Shown: positions 1 through 9,184 of the stretch, piece after piece
Layout: each line of letters starts with the position of its first letter
Position numbering within the stretch: the stretch's first letter is position 1
From: Amycolatopsis granulosa
GTDB taxonomy: Bacteria > Actinomycetota > Actinomycetes > Mycobacteriales > Pseudonocardiaceae
DNA length: 64,000 nt
Assembly (NCBI RefSeq): GCF_011758745.1
Contig: NZ_JAANOV010000001.1
Location: 5,022,001 to 5,086,000 of the forward strand
Direction: 5' to 3'
The notes under the pieces: generated by a model
Database searches by the model: none
What the model was told of the DNA's origin: nothing
The model's input: the letters and a program-made list of their open reading frames with translations, nothing else
Made by a program: the position numbers and the translations under genes

Positions 1-341
1 TCGTGTCGGTGCTGCTCAACGGCCTGGTCAGCGTGGTGGGCGTGCTCGGCGGCTACTTCTTCAACGTCGTCCTGCAGGGCGGCACCCCGGGTGCGTACCT
101 GGCGAGCTTCAACGCGCTGGCGCAGCTGCCCGACCTCTACGTCAGCGAGATCAAGGCCGTGCTGTACGGGTTCGTCGCCGGGGTCGTGGCCGCTTACCGG
201 GGGCTCAACCCGGCCGGCGGGCCGAAGGGTGTCGGCGACGCGGTGAACCAGGCCGTGGTCATCACGTTCCTGCTGCTGTTCCTCATCAACGTCGTGCTGA
301 CCGCCATCTACCTGCGGATCGTTCCGCCGAAGGCGCTGTGA
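1..341 (+). CDS. yrbEA: YrbE-family permease of Mce transporter (5' truncated)
   Basis: This is the C-terminal part of an MlaE/YrbE-type integral membrane permease, the inner-membrane component of an Mce lipid importer. It is cut by the left edge; about 113 codons remain. At least two hydrophobic segments are visible, around the first 25 codons and at the C-terminus. Between them lies the YrbE-like stretch with Ile-Lys-Ala-Val and a Gly-Pro-Lys-Gly-Val-Gly loop. Its stop shares one base with the ATG of the second permease, the usual yrbEA-yrbEB-mceA order. Family membership rests on both sequence and context. Confidence 0.9.
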   Translation, partial: VSVLLNGLVSVVGVLGGYFFNVVLQGGTPGAYLASFNALAQLPDLYVSEIKAVLYGFVAGVVAAYRGLNPAGGPKGVGDAVNQAVVITFLLLFLINVVLTAIYLRIVPPKAL

Positions 342-1204
342 TGACCGCGGAGACACTGGAACCCCGGCCGGGGGTGCCCGACCGGACGCTCGAGATGATC
401 GCGCGGCCCGGCGCGATCCTGGAGGGACTGGGCAGCCAGCTCTCCTTCTACGTCCGCGCGCTGGCATGGGCGCCGCGCACGCTTCGCCGCTACCGCAGGG
501 AAACGCTGCGCCTGCTGACCGAGGTCTGCTTCGGCACCGGCGGCCTCGCGGTGATCGGCGGGACACTCGGCGTGATGATCGGCATGACGCTGTTCACCGG
601 TCTCATCGTCGGCCTGCAGGGGTACGCGGCGCTCAACCAGCTCGGCACGGCCGCGCTCACCGGGTTCATCTCGGCCTACTTCAACACGCGGGAGGTGGCG
701 CCGCTGGCCGCCGGGCTCGCGCTGTCGGCGACCGTGGGCTGCGGCTTCACCGCGCAGCTCGGCGCGATGCGGATCTCCGAGGAGATCGACGCGCTCGAGG
801 TGATGGCGGTGCCCAGCCTGCCCTACCTGGTCACCACCCGGGTGCTGGCCGGGCTGGGCGCGGTGATCCCGCTGTACGCGGTCGGCCTGCTCTCGTCCTA
901 CCTCGCCTCCCGGCAGGTCACGGTGTGGCTCTACGGCCAGTCCGCGGGCACCTACGACCACTACTTCGGGCTGTTCCTGCCGCCCGAGGACGTGCTGTGG
1001 TCGTTCGGCAAGGTGATCGTGTTCAGCGTGCTGGTGATCCTGTCGCACTGCTACTACGGCTTCACCGCGAGCGGCGGCCCGGCCGGTGTCGGCGTGGCCG
1101 TGGGCCGCGCGGTGCGGACGTCGATCGTGCTGATCTCGGTGCTCGACTTCTTCCTCAGCCTGGCCGTGTGGGGCGCGACCACGACGGTGAGGATCGCCGG
1201 ATGA
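341..1204 (+). CDS. yrbEB: YrbE-family permease of Mce transporter, second subunit
   Basis: 287-residue integral membrane permease of the MlaE/YrbE family. It should pair with the upstream permease to form the channel through which Mce proteins deliver lipid or sterol substrates. Several hydrophobic helices and the conserved core around Glu-Ile-Asp-Ala-Leu-Glu-Val-Met (about residues 147-154) match the family. I chose ATG 341 because it overlaps the previous stop as TGATG. The GTG one codon earlier is possible but less likely. No ATPase (Mkl type) for the system lies in the window; in actinomycetes it is usually encoded elsewhere. Confidence 0.93.
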   Translation: MTAETLEPRPGVPDRTLEMIARPGAILEGLGSQLSFYVRALAWAPRTLRRYRRETLRLLTEVCFGTGGLAVIGGTLGVMIGMTLFTGLIVGLQGYAALNQLGTAALTGFISAYFNTREVAPLAAGLALSATVGCGFTAQLGAMRISEEIDALEVMAVPSLPYLVTTRVLAGLGAVIPLYAVGLLSSYLASRQVTVWLYGQSAGTYDHYFGLFLPPEDVLWSFGKVIVFSVLVILSHCYYGFTASGGPAGVGVAVGRAVRTSIVLISVLDFFLSLAVWGATTTVRIAG

Positions 1205-2523
1205 GACGGGCGGTGCTGCTACGGCGGCTGGGGTACCAGGTGCTCGGCCTGGTGTTCCTCGTCGTGTGCGGGCTGTTCTTCGCCACCACCATCGCCGCCT
1301 ACCACCAGGAGTTCACGCCGGTCGCCCTGGTGCGGCTGGAGACCGACCACATCGGCAACCAGCTGCGGAAGGGTTCCGACGTCAAGATCCGCGGCGTCGT
1401 GGTGGGCGAGGTGCGCGCCGTCGAGGCGTTCGGCGACCACGCGGCGCTCCAGCTCGCGCTCGACCCGGCCCAGCTGGACGTGATCCCGGCCAACGTGTCG
1501 GCGCGGCTGCTGCCCAAGACCCTGTTCGGTGAGCGTTACGTGGCCCTGCAGATCCCGCCCGGCCCGGTGCCGCGGCACCTCGCGGCCGGTGACGTCATCC
1601 CGCAGGACCGCAGCAGCTCCGCCATCGAGCTGGAACAGGTGCTGGACAACGTCATGCCGCTGCTGCAGGCCGTCCAGCCGCAGAAGCTGGCGAGCACCCT
1701 CGGCGCGGTCTCCACCGCGCTCGACGGCCGGGGCGGGCAGCTCGGCGCCACGCTGGTGCACCTGTCCGAGTACCTGGGCGGGCTGAACCCGTCGCTGCCG
1801 GACATCAAGGCCGACATCACCGGGCTGGCCAACGTGGCCGACACCTACAACCGGGCCGCGCCGGACCTCCTGCAGGCGCTGGCCGACCTGACCACGACCA
1901 CGAAGACCCTGGTGGACGAACAGCAGACGCTGGCCCAGGTGTGGGCGACGGTGACCACCGCGAGCGACGACCTGGACGGCTTCCTGCGCGTCAACCAGGC
2001 AAACCTGATCCGTCTCACCGTCACCTCACAGTCCACTCTGGACGTTCTGGCCAAGTACGCGCCGGAGTACCCGTGCCTGCTCCAGCAGCTCGCCGACGCG
2101 GTGCCGCGCGCGTACCAGGCGTTCGGGTACGGCACCGACCGGATGAACCACGTGACCATCCGGTTCGTCGCCGACCGCACCAAGTACGAGCCGGGCCGGG
2201 ACGAGCCGGCCTACCTCGACAAGCGCGGCCCGCGCTGTTACCCGATGGTGCTGCCGCCCGGCCGGTGGCCGCAGTACCCGCCCGGCGGCCCGGTCCAGGA
2301 CGGGTCCACCCACCCGCCGGCCGGTCCCGGCGCGAGCGTGCCCTTGCCCAGCAACGGGATCATCGCGAGCGGCTCGTCCACCACCTCCTCGATCGCCAAC
2401 TCGGCGGCCGAGCAGGACCTGATCGCGGCGCTCGTGTCCCCGGCCGCGCCGCAGGACGTGCCGGGCTGGGCGAGCCTGCTCGCCGGACCGCTCTACCGCG
2501 GGGCGGAGGTGGAGGTCCGGTGA
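1201..2523 (+). CDS. mceA: MceA-type substrate-binding protein
   Basis: 440-residue Mce-family protein, first of six consecutive paralogues. It has an N-terminal hydrophobic anchor (about residues 8-30), then an MlaD/Mce domain (about 38-115) with the Gly-Ser-Asp-Val-Lys-Ile-Arg-Gly-Val pattern. A long helical part and a Pro/Ser-rich C-terminus with several Cys residues follow. In mycobacteria six Mce chains form a hetero-hexameric tunnel across the periplasm. The start overlaps the permease stop (ATGA), which implies coupled translation. The transported substrate cannot be read from sequence. Confidence 0.93.
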   Translation: MRRAVLLRRLGYQVLGLVFLVVCGLFFATTIAAYHQEFTPVALVRLETDHIGNQLRKGSDVKIRGVVVGEVRAVEAFGDHAALQLALDPAQLDVIPANVSARLLPKTLFGERYVALQIPPGPVPRHLAAGDVIPQDRSSSAIELEQVLDNVMPLLQAVQPQKLASTLGAVSTALDGRGGQLGATLVHLSEYLGGLNPSLPDIKADITGLANVADTYNRAAPDLLQALADLTTTTKTLVDEQQTLAQVWATVTTASDDLDGFLRVNQANLIRLTVTSQSTLDVLAKYAPEYPCLLQQLADAVPRAYQAFGYGTDRMNHVTIRFVADRTKYEPGRDEPAYLDKRGPRCYPMVLPPGRWPQYPPGGPVQDGSTHPPAGPGASVPLPSNGIIASGSSTTSSIANSAAEQDLIAALVSPAAPQDVPGWASLLAGPLYRGAEVEVR

Positions 2524-3557
2524 GGGGGTTCCTTCCGGCGCTGATCAAGATCAGCGTGTTCGCGGCCGTGACGGTCCTGCTCACCGGGATCCTCGGCGCG
2601 ACCATCGCGAACACGAACTTCGGCGTCACCGACACCTACACCGCCCGGTTCACCGACGCCTCCGGGCTGCACGAGGGTGACGACGTGCGGATCGCCGGCG
2701 TCAAGGTCGGGCAGGTCGACGGCATCACGGTCACCCAGGACGGCGACACCAGCTACGCCGACGCGCACTTCACCGTGCAGTCGGCCTACCGGCTGCCCGG
2801 CGCGGTGACCGCCACGGTGAAGTACCGCAACCTGGTCGGCCAGCGGTACCTGTCGCTGGGCACCACCGTCCCGGGCGAGGACCAGCTGCCCGCCGGCGGC
2901 ATGATCCCGCCCGAGCGCACCCAGCCCGCGCTGAACCTCACCGTGCTGTTCAACGGGTTCAAACCGCTGTTCGCCGCGCTGGACCCGCAGCAGGTCAACC
3001 AGCTCTCCTACGAGATCATCCAGGTGTTCCAGGGTGAGGGCGGCACCATCGAAAGCCTGCTGTCGCACACCGCCTCGCTCACCCGCACCATCGCCGGGCG
3101 CGACCAGGTGATCGGCCAGGTCATCGGGAACCTCAACACCGTGCTCACCACGGTCAACGACCACGGCCCGCAGCTGTCCGAGCTGATCAGCCAGACCCAG
3201 CAGCTGGTGTCCGGCCTGGCCGCGCAGCGCGACCCGATCGGGGACGCGGTGGCGGCGCTGGGCGAGCTCACCGACGCCACCGCCGGCCTGCTCGCCGACG
3301 CGCGCCCACCGGTGCAGCAGGACATCGCCGCGCTCGGCACGCTGTCCGGCACGCTCGCCGATTCCGGGCAGCTGATCGACGAGCTGCTCAAGAAGCTGCC
3401 CGGCAACCTGGAGAAGTTCACCCGGACCCTGAGCTACGGCGGCTGGTACAACTACTACCTCTGCAACTTGACCGGGACCATCGGCATCACCTCGCTGAAC
3501 ATCACGCTGCCGATGCTCCCCCTCCCGGCGACCGAGCTTCCGGGCAGGTGCCGGTGA
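2520..3557 (+). CDS. mceB: MceB-type substrate-binding protein
   Basis: 345-residue Mce-family protein with an N-terminal membrane segment (about residues 7-28), an MlaD domain with Gly-Asp-Asp-Val-Arg-Ile-Ala-Gly-Val-Lys-Val-Gly (about 54-65), a helical middle, and a short Cys-bearing C-terminus. It begins with GTG overlapping the mceA stop as GTGA. It is the second subunit of the Mce hexamer. Function is inferred from family and gene order only. Confidence 0.93.
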   Translation: MRGFLPALIKISVFAAVTVLLTGILGATIANTNFGVTDTYTARFTDASGLHEGDDVRIAGVKVGQVDGITVTQDGDTSYADAHFTVQSAYRLPGAVTATVKYRNLVGQRYLSLGTTVPGEDQLPAGGMIPPERTQPALNLTVLFNGFKPLFAALDPQQVNQLSYEIIQVFQGEGGTIESLLSHTASLTRTIAGRDQVIGQVIGNLNTVLTTVNDHGPQLSELISQTQQLVSGLAAQRDPIGDAVAALGELTDATAGLLADARPPVQQDIAALGTLSGTLADSGQLIDELLKKLPGNLEKFTRTLSYGGWYNYYLCNLTGTIGITSLNITLPMLPLPATELPGRCR

Positions 3558-4588
3558 TGAAGCCGCTCAAGGACCGCAACCAGGCCGCCGTCGGCGCGGT
3601 GACGCTGGTGCTCGTCGTCCTGGTGACACTGGTGTCCTACTTCTCCGACCAGCTGCCGCTGCTCGGCACCGGGACCACCTACCAGGCGTACTTCGCCGAG
3701 TCCGCGGGGCTCGCCCCGGACAACGAGGTCCAGGTGGCCGGGGTGAAGGTCGGCAAGGTCACCGGTGTGTCGCTGGCCGGGAAGCAGGTGCTGGTCAGGT
3801 TCACGGTGGAGCGCACCAGGGTCGGCGACGCGTCCACCGCCTCCATCGAGATCAAGACGTTGCTGGGGGAGAAGTACCTGGCGCTGAAACCCCGGGGCCG
3901 CGGCGCGCAGGACCCGGCCGAGCCGATCCCGGTCGAGCGGACCACCACGCCGTTCCAGCTGCAGGACGCGTTCCAGCAGCTGACCGCCACCGTGGGCGAG
4001 ATCGACACCACACAGCTCGCGCGCAGCTTCGAGGCGGTCGCCGATGCGCTCAAGGACACCCCCCAACCGCTGCGGGACACGCTGTCCGGCCTGTCCGCGC
4101 TGTCGCGCACGGTGTCCGCACGCGACCAGGAGCTCGCGAACCTGCTCGCCGGCACCCGCCAGGTGTCGCAGACACTCGCCGGCCGCAACGCGCAGCTCAC
4201 CGCGATCATCACCGACGGCAACCTGCTGCTCGGCGAGCTCCAGCGGCGCCGCGACGCGATCAAGGCGCTGCTCACCGGCACGCAGCAGCTCGCGGCCCAG
4301 CTGTCCGGCCTGGTCGCCGACAACCGGGCGCGGCTGCGGCCGACGCTGGACCGGCTCGGCGAGGTCACCACGATCCTGCAGAACAACCAGGACAACCTGA
4401 ACCGCAGCCTGGCGCTGCTCGCGCCGTTCACCCGCGTCGGCGCGAACGCGACCGGCAACGGGCGCTGGTTCGAGGGCTACATCTGCGGCCTGCTGCCACC
4501 GGTGATCAAGGCCGGCGGGCTGTCGGTCAACCCGGAGGGCTGCACGCCGCCGCTGTCGGCGCCGGACCAGGGAGTGGGGGGCCGATGA
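3557..4588 (+). CDS. mceC: MceC-type substrate-binding protein
   Basis: 343-residue Mce-family protein. The membrane anchor lies at about residues 11-32, followed by the MlaD domain with Asp-Asn-Glu-Val-Gln-Val-Ala-Gly-Val-Lys-Val-Gly, and a long predicted helical/coiled region rich in Gln and Leu. ATG 3557 overlaps the mceB stop as TGATG, so I prefer it to the GTG three codons upstream. Two Cys residues near the C-terminus resemble those of neighbouring Mce subunits. Confidence 0.92.
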   Translation: MKPLKDRNQAAVGAVTLVLVVLVTLVSYFSDQLPLLGTGTTYQAYFAESAGLAPDNEVQVAGVKVGKVTGVSLAGKQVLVRFTVERTRVGDASTASIEIKTLLGEKYLALKPRGRGAQDPAEPIPVERTTTPFQLQDAFQQLTATVGEIDTTQLARSFEAVADALKDTPQPLRDTLSGLSALSRTVSARDQELANLLAGTRQVSQTLAGRNAQLTAIITDGNLLLGELQRRRDAIKALLTGTQQLAAQLSGLVADNRARLRPTLDRLGEVTTILQNNQDNLNRSLALLAPFTRVGANATGNGRWFEGYICGLLPPVIKAGGLSVNPEGCTPPLSAPDQGVGGR

Positions 4589-5772
4589 CGCTGGACAGCC
4601 ACGCCGCACGTGGTGCCTACCGCTGGGTCGCGGCCGGGTGCGTGGCCGCGCTGCTGGTGACCGCCGGGCTGTACCTGGCGCTGCGGGACACCGGCGGCAC
4701 CCGCATCTCCGCGTTGTTCGACAAGACCGTCGGGCTCTACGCCGGATCGTCGGTGCGCGTGCTCGGCGTGCCGGTCGGTGAGATCACCGGGGTCACGCCG
4801 GAAGGCGCAGTCGTGCGGGTCGACATGCGGATCGACGGGGACGTGCGGATCCCGGCCGGTGCGGGTGCCGTCGTCGTCGCGCCCAGCCTGGTCAGCGACC
4901 GGTACGTGCAGCTCACCCCGGCCTACGACAGCGGAGCGGTGATGGCGCCGGGCACCGTGATCCCGCAGGACCACACCGCGACGCCGATGGAGCTGGACGA
5001 CCTCTACGGCACCCTGGACAAGCTGTCCACCGGCCTCGGCCCGGACGGAGCCAACGCGCACGGCGCGCTGGCCAACCTGCTGAACACCGCGGCCGCCAAC
5101 CTCGACGGCAACGGCCTGAACCTGAACAGCACCGTCACCGAGCTGGCGAACCTCTCGCGCACGCTGGACGACTCCAAGGACGACCTGTTCGCCACCGTGC
5201 GCAACCTCCAGTCGTTCACCACCACGCTCGCCGGCAGCGACGCGCAGCTCGACGAGTTCTACCGGCGGCTCGGCGACGTCACCGGTTTCCTCGCCGCCGA
5301 CTCCGGCGACGTCAGCGCCGCGCTCGCCGCGCTCGGCTCCTCGCTGGGGGACGTGCAGAGCTTCGTCGCCGAGAACAAGGACCTGCTGACGTCCAATGTG
5401 GACAAGCTGGCGAGCATCACGCAGGTGCTGGTGGACCAGCGGGCGGCACTGGCCGAAGTGCTCGACGTCGGCCCGACCGGCATGACCAACTTCATCAACT
5501 CCTACGACGCGGCCTCCGGCAGCATCGCCATCCGCTACAACGCCAACGAGTTCACCAATCCGCTGATCACCACGCTGTGCCGGCTGATCAAGGCATCCAC
5601 CCCGGTCGGGCTGCCGACCACGGTGAGCGACGTGTGCCAGGCGATCGCGCCGGTGGTGGAGGGCATCGCGAAGGTGCCGTCGATCCCGCAGCTGCTCGCC
5701 GACATCGGCAGCGGCAAGCTGCCGCCGCTGCCTCTGCTGCCGCTGGTCGACATCCCGGAGGCCGGCCGATGA
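4585..5772 (+). CDS. mceD: MceD-type substrate-binding protein
   Basis: 395-residue Mce-family protein: an N-terminal hydrophobic anchor (about residues 15-35), then an MlaD domain with the Gly-Ser-Ser-Val-Arg-Val-Leu-Gly-Val-Pro-Val-Gly pattern, and a helical tail ending in a Pro/Leu-rich stretch. The ATG overlaps the mceC stop (ATGA). It is the fourth of the six Mce subunits in this operon. Confidence 0.93.
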   Translation: MTLDSHAARGAYRWVAAGCVAALLVTAGLYLALRDTGGTRISALFDKTVGLYAGSSVRVLGVPVGEITGVTPEGAVVRVDMRIDGDVRIPAGAGAVVVAPSLVSDRYVQLTPAYDSGAVMAPGTVIPQDHTATPMELDDLYGTLDKLSTGLGPDGANAHGALANLLNTAAANLDGNGLNLNSTVTELANLSRTLDDSKDDLFATVRNLQSFTTTLAGSDAQLDEFYRRLGDVTGFLAADSGDVSAALAALGSSLGDVQSFVAENKDLLTSNVDKLASITQVLVDQRAALAEVLDVGPTGMTNFINSYDAASGSIAIRYNANEFTNPLITTLCRLIKASTPVGLPTTVSDVCQAIAPVVEGIAKVPSIPQLLADIGSGKLPPLPLLPLVDIPEAGR

Positions 5773-6956
5773 AACGGCTCACCGGGCTGCTCGCCGGGGT
5801 GCTGCTGCTCGTGGCCGGCTGCGGGCCGGCCGGGTTCTCCGGGCTGTACCACACGCCGCTGCCGGGCGGCGCGGACCTCGGCGACCACCCGTACCGGATC
5901 ACCGCCCGGTTCACCGACGTGCTCGACCTGGTGCCGCAGGCCGCGGTGAAGGTCAACGACGTACCGATCGGCCGGGTCGACGTGATCGAGCTGGCGCCGG
6001 ACACCAGGTCGGCGGTCGTCACCATGAGCCTCAACGGCGACGTGCGGATGCCGGAGAACTCCTTCGCCCAGCTGCGCCAGTCCAGCCTGCTGGGCGAGAA
6101 GTTCGTCGAGCTCGCCGAACCGGCCGGGCAGCCGGCCGCCGGGCCGCTGCGCGAGGGCTCGGTGATCCCGCTGGACCGCACCAACCGCAACCCGGAGGTC
6201 GAAGAGGTCCTCGGCGCGTTGTCGCTGCTGCTCAACGGTGGCGGGATCAACCAGCTGGCGGACATCACGCGGGAGCTCAACCACGCGCTCACCGGCAACG
6301 AGGCGGAGATCCGGGCGCTGCTGGCACGGGTGGACGAGATCGCGACCGAGCTGGACGGGCAGAAGTCGGAGATCATCCGCGCCATCGACGGGCTCAACCG
6401 GCTGTCCGGCACGCTCGTCGCGCAGACCGCGAACCTCACCACGGCGCTGACCGATCTGGCGCCCGGCATGGCCGTGGTGACCCGGCAGCGGGACCAGCTC
6501 GTCGGAATGCTGCAGTCGCTCGACCGGCTGTCCGGGGTGGCGGTGGACACGATCAACGCCAGCCGCGAGTCGCTCGTGGCGGACCTGCGAGCGCTCGCGC
6601 CCACACTGTCCAAACTGGCCGAAGCGGGCACGAACCTGCCGGAGGCCCTGAAGATCCTGCCGACCTACCCGCTGCCGGACGTCGCCGGGGACGTGGTCAA
6701 GGGTGACTACGCGAACGTCTCCGCGCGCCTGGACCTCAACCTGGACGCGATCTTCGAAAACATCGCGAACTCCGGGCACCTCCCGGTCATCCAGCTGCCC
6801 AAGAACACCGGGAGCATCCCGTCGTCATCGGCCGCGGCGCCGCCACTGCCGATCCCGCCGCCGGCCGCGCAGGCGGCCCCGTCCGAGCAGCAGCAGGCCG
6901 GCCTGCTGACCGGGCTCGGCGGCCTGCTCGGCACCCTGCTGGGAGGCACGCCGTGA
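5769..6956 (+). CDS. mceE: MceE-type lipoprotein
   Basis: 395-residue Mce-family lipoprotein. Residues 1-18 form a signal peptide ending in a lipobox (Leu-Val-Ala-Gly-Cys), so Cys18 is the likely lipidated residue. This is typical of the fifth gene of mce operons (LprK type). The MlaD domain follows at about residues 45-125. The C-terminus is rich in Pro, Ala and Gln. ATG 5769 overlaps the mceD stop (ATGA). Confidence 0.94.
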   Translation: MKRLTGLLAGVLLLVAGCGPAGFSGLYHTPLPGGADLGDHPYRITARFTDVLDLVPQAAVKVNDVPIGRVDVIELAPDTRSAVVTMSLNGDVRMPENSFAQLRQSSLLGEKFVELAEPAGQPAAGPLREGSVIPLDRTNRNPEVEEVLGALSLLLNGGGINQLADITRELNHALTGNEAEIRALLARVDEIATELDGQKSEIIRAIDGLNRLSGTLVAQTANLTTALTDLAPGMAVVTRQRDQLVGMLQSLDRLSGVAVDTINASRESLVADLRALAPTLSKLAEAGTNLPEALKILPTYPLPDVAGDVVKGDYANVSARLDLNLDAIFENIANSGHLPVIQLPKNTGSIPSSSAAAPPLPIPPPAAQAAPSEQQQAGLLTGLGGLLGTLLGGTP

Positions 6957-8188
6957 TCACCCGCAAGCACCGGATCCAGCTGATGGCGTTCCTGCTGATC
7001 GCGCTCGCCTCGGTCGGCTACGCCGGCGGCCAGTACGCGGGCCTGGACCGGCTGTTCGGCACCAGCGGCTACCGGGTGACCGCGAACCTGACCGAGTCCG
7101 GCGGCATCTTCGCCGGCGCCGAGGTCACCTACCGCGGTGTCGCGGTCGGCCGGGTGAGCACGCTGCACCTGACCGACGAGGGGGTCGCCGTCGACCTGGA
7201 CATCACCTCCGGTGACAAGATCCCGTCGGACACCCGGGCCGTGGTCGCGACGCGGTCGGCGGTGGGGGAGCAGTACGTCGACCTGCGTCCCCAGCACCAG
7301 GACGGGCCGTACCTCGCGGACGGGTCGGTGATCACCAGCGACCGCACCGCGATCCCGGTGTCGCCGGACACCGTGCTGGCCGACCTGGACCGCCTGGTGT
7401 CCAGTGTGGACACGCGGTCGCTGCGGACGGTGGTGGACGAGACCTACGACGCGTTCGCCGGCAGCGGCCCCGACCTGCAGCAGCTGCTCGACACCGCGAA
7501 CTCCGTCACCGCCGCCGCGACGGAGAACCTGCCGCAGACCACGAGGCTGCTCGCCGACGGGCGGGTCGTCCTGGACACGCAGCAGCGGCAGGCCGGCACC
7601 ATCACCGCGATGGCGGCCGGGCTGCGCACCATCGCCGACCGGCTCAAGGGCGCCGACCCCGACCTGCGCAAGGTCATCGAGACCACGCCCGGGCTCGCGC
7701 GGGACCTGGACACGATCCTCGCGACCTCCGGTACCGACCTCGGGGTCCTGGTCGCCAACCTGCTCACCACCGCGCAGATCACCTCGGTGCGCACCGACGC
7801 GATCGAGGAGCTGCTGGTCGCCTACCCGGTGATCTCCGCGTTCACGAGGTCGGTGTGGTCCAACGGTGAGGGCCACCTCGGGCTCGTGCTGAACTTCTTC
7901 GACCCGCACTCGTGCACCAAGGGCTACGAGACCACCCGGGAACGCCCGGCCAGCGACACCACCGACGTCCCGGCCAACACGCAGGCGTACTGCGCCGAGC
8001 CGCCGGGCAGCCCGACCGGGGTGCGCGGCGCGCAGAACGCGCCGTACGCGGGCAGGCCGGTGAACCCGGCCACGGCGTCGCACCCGGCGCCGGCGGCGCC
8101 CGCGCAGGGGACGCGGCTGCCCGGCGTGCTGGGGCTGGCCGCGGGGACCGCGAGCACGCTCGGGCAACTGCTGGGGCTGCCGGGATGA
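6953..8188 (+). CDS. mceF: MceF-type substrate-binding protein
   Basis: 411-residue Mce-family protein starting with GTG that overlaps the mceE stop. It has an N-terminal membrane segment (about residues 9-27), the MlaD domain (about 38-120) and a helical region. The low-complexity tail is rich in Ala/Pro/Gly. It is the last of the six Mce chains and is followed directly by two Mce-associated membrane proteins. Confidence 0.93.
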   Translation: MITRKHRIQLMAFLLIALASVGYAGGQYAGLDRLFGTSGYRVTANLTESGGIFAGAEVTYRGVAVGRVSTLHLTDEGVAVDLDITSGDKIPSDTRAVVATRSAVGEQYVDLRPQHQDGPYLADGSVITSDRTAIPVSPDTVLADLDRLVSSVDTRSLRTVVDETYDAFAGSGPDLQQLLDTANSVTAAATENLPQTTRLLADGRVVLDTQQRQAGTITAMAAGLRTIADRLKGADPDLRKVIETTPGLARDLDTILATSGTDLGVLVANLLTTAQITSVRTDAIEELLVAYPVISAFTRSVWSNGEGHLGLVLNFFDPHSCTKGYETTRERPASDTTDVPANTQAYCAEPPGSPTGVRGAQNAPYAGRPVNPATASHPAPAAPAQGTRLPGVLGLAAGTASTLGQLLGLPG

Positions 8189-8679
8189 GCCGGATCCCGC
8201 GCGTGCTGGGCGCACTGGCGGTGGTCGCGGTGCTGGCGGTGCTGGCCGCGGCGTGGTCCGGGTGGAGCTGGTGGCGCGCCGCATCCGACGACGGAGCGGT
8301 GCGGGCACGCGACCGGGACACGGTGGCCGCCGCCGCGGGTGACGCGCTGGTGGCGCTCAACACGATCGACTACCGGGACGCCGACGCCGCGTTCGACCGG
8401 TGGATCGCGGTGACGAGCGGTCAGCTGGGCACCTCGCTCAGCGGTGACCGGCAGGCGCAGGTGGCGCGGGCGACGGCGGCGAAACTGGTCGCGACCGCGT
8501 CGCTGCGGCAGATCGCGGTGACGCAGCTGGCCGGCGATTCGGCACGGGTGATCGCGGTGCTGGACGTCTCGATCGCCGCGAACGGCGCCGCGCCGCAGCC
8601 GGGCCGCAGCCGTCTGACGGCGGACGTGGCGCGAGCCGGCGGGACGTGGCGCATCACCTCGGTGCAGGCGGCCGGATGA
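8185..8679 (+). CDS. Mce-associated membrane protein (Mas type)
   Basis: 164-residue protein with one N-terminal membrane helix (about residues 8-28), a Trp-rich juxtamembrane segment and an extracytoplasmic alpha/beta domain resembling mycobacterial Mce-associated (Mas/Mam) proteins. The ATG overlaps the mceF stop. Such proteins are thought to stabilise Mce complexes. The assignment rests on size, topology and position in the operon. Confidence 0.8.
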   Translation: MSRIPRVLGALAVVAVLAVLAAAWSGWSWWRAASDDGAVRARDRDTVAAAAGDALVALNTIDYRDADAAFDRWIAVTSGQLGTSLSGDRQAQVARATAAKLVATASLRQIAVTQLAGDSARVIAVLDVSIAANGAAPQPGRSRLTADVARAGGTWRITSVQAAG

Positions 8680-9176
8680 GGCCACGGGTCGCGACCTGGG
8701 TGTCGGTGCTCACCGCGGTGATCGTGCTGGCCGGCGGGTTCGCCGGGTGGGCCGCCGTGCAGGCCGGCCGGTGGCACCCGGCGAACCAGGCGCTGGCGGA
8801 TACCACCGCCACCGGTGAGGTGGCGGAGCAGATCAGCGCCGCGCTGAAGGCGGTGTTCTCCTACGACTACGGCAACCTGGCCCGCACGGAGCGCGCCGCG
8901 GCCGCGGTCCTGGTGGACGGGGCGGTGGCCCAGTACCGGGACACGTTCGCCGCCGCCGGGCAGCAGGCGTCCGCGCAGAAGCTCATCCGCACCACCACGG
9001 TGTCCGCGCTGGGGGTGCAGGACCTGCGCGGGGACACCGCCCGGGTGCTGGCGTTCCTGGACCAGCAGACCCTGGCCACGACGACCGGGCAGCAGACGTC
9101 CTCCTCGGCCGCGGTGTCGGTGACGGCCCGGAGGGTGGACGGCGCGTGGAAGATCGCCGCGCTCGACCCGCAGTAA
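8676..9176 (+). CDS. Mce-associated membrane protein, second copy
   Basis: 166-residue paralogue-like partner of the preceding gene: one N-terminal membrane helix (about residues 7-27) and a small extracytoplasmic domain ending in a Trp-Lys-Ile motif. The ATG overlaps the preceding stop. It closes the mce operon and is convergent with the fadD gene only eight bases away, with no room for a hairpin terminator. Confidence 0.8.
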   Translation: MRPRVATWVSVLTAVIVLAGGFAGWAAVQAGRWHPANQALADTTATGEVAEQISAALKAVFSYDYGNLARTERAAAAVLVDGAVAQYRDTFAAAGQQASAQKLIRTTTVSALGVQDLRGDTARVLAFLDQQTLATTTGQQTSSSAAVSVTARRVDGAWKIAALDPQ

Positions 9177-9184
9177 CGGCGCGG

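Noticed and set aside
308-2523. Long open frames on the opposite strand or shifted frames throughout the mce operon
   Set aside because: They mirror the mce genes, have low-complexity Arg/Ala/Gly-rich translations and no domain. They follow from the high GC bias at third positions.
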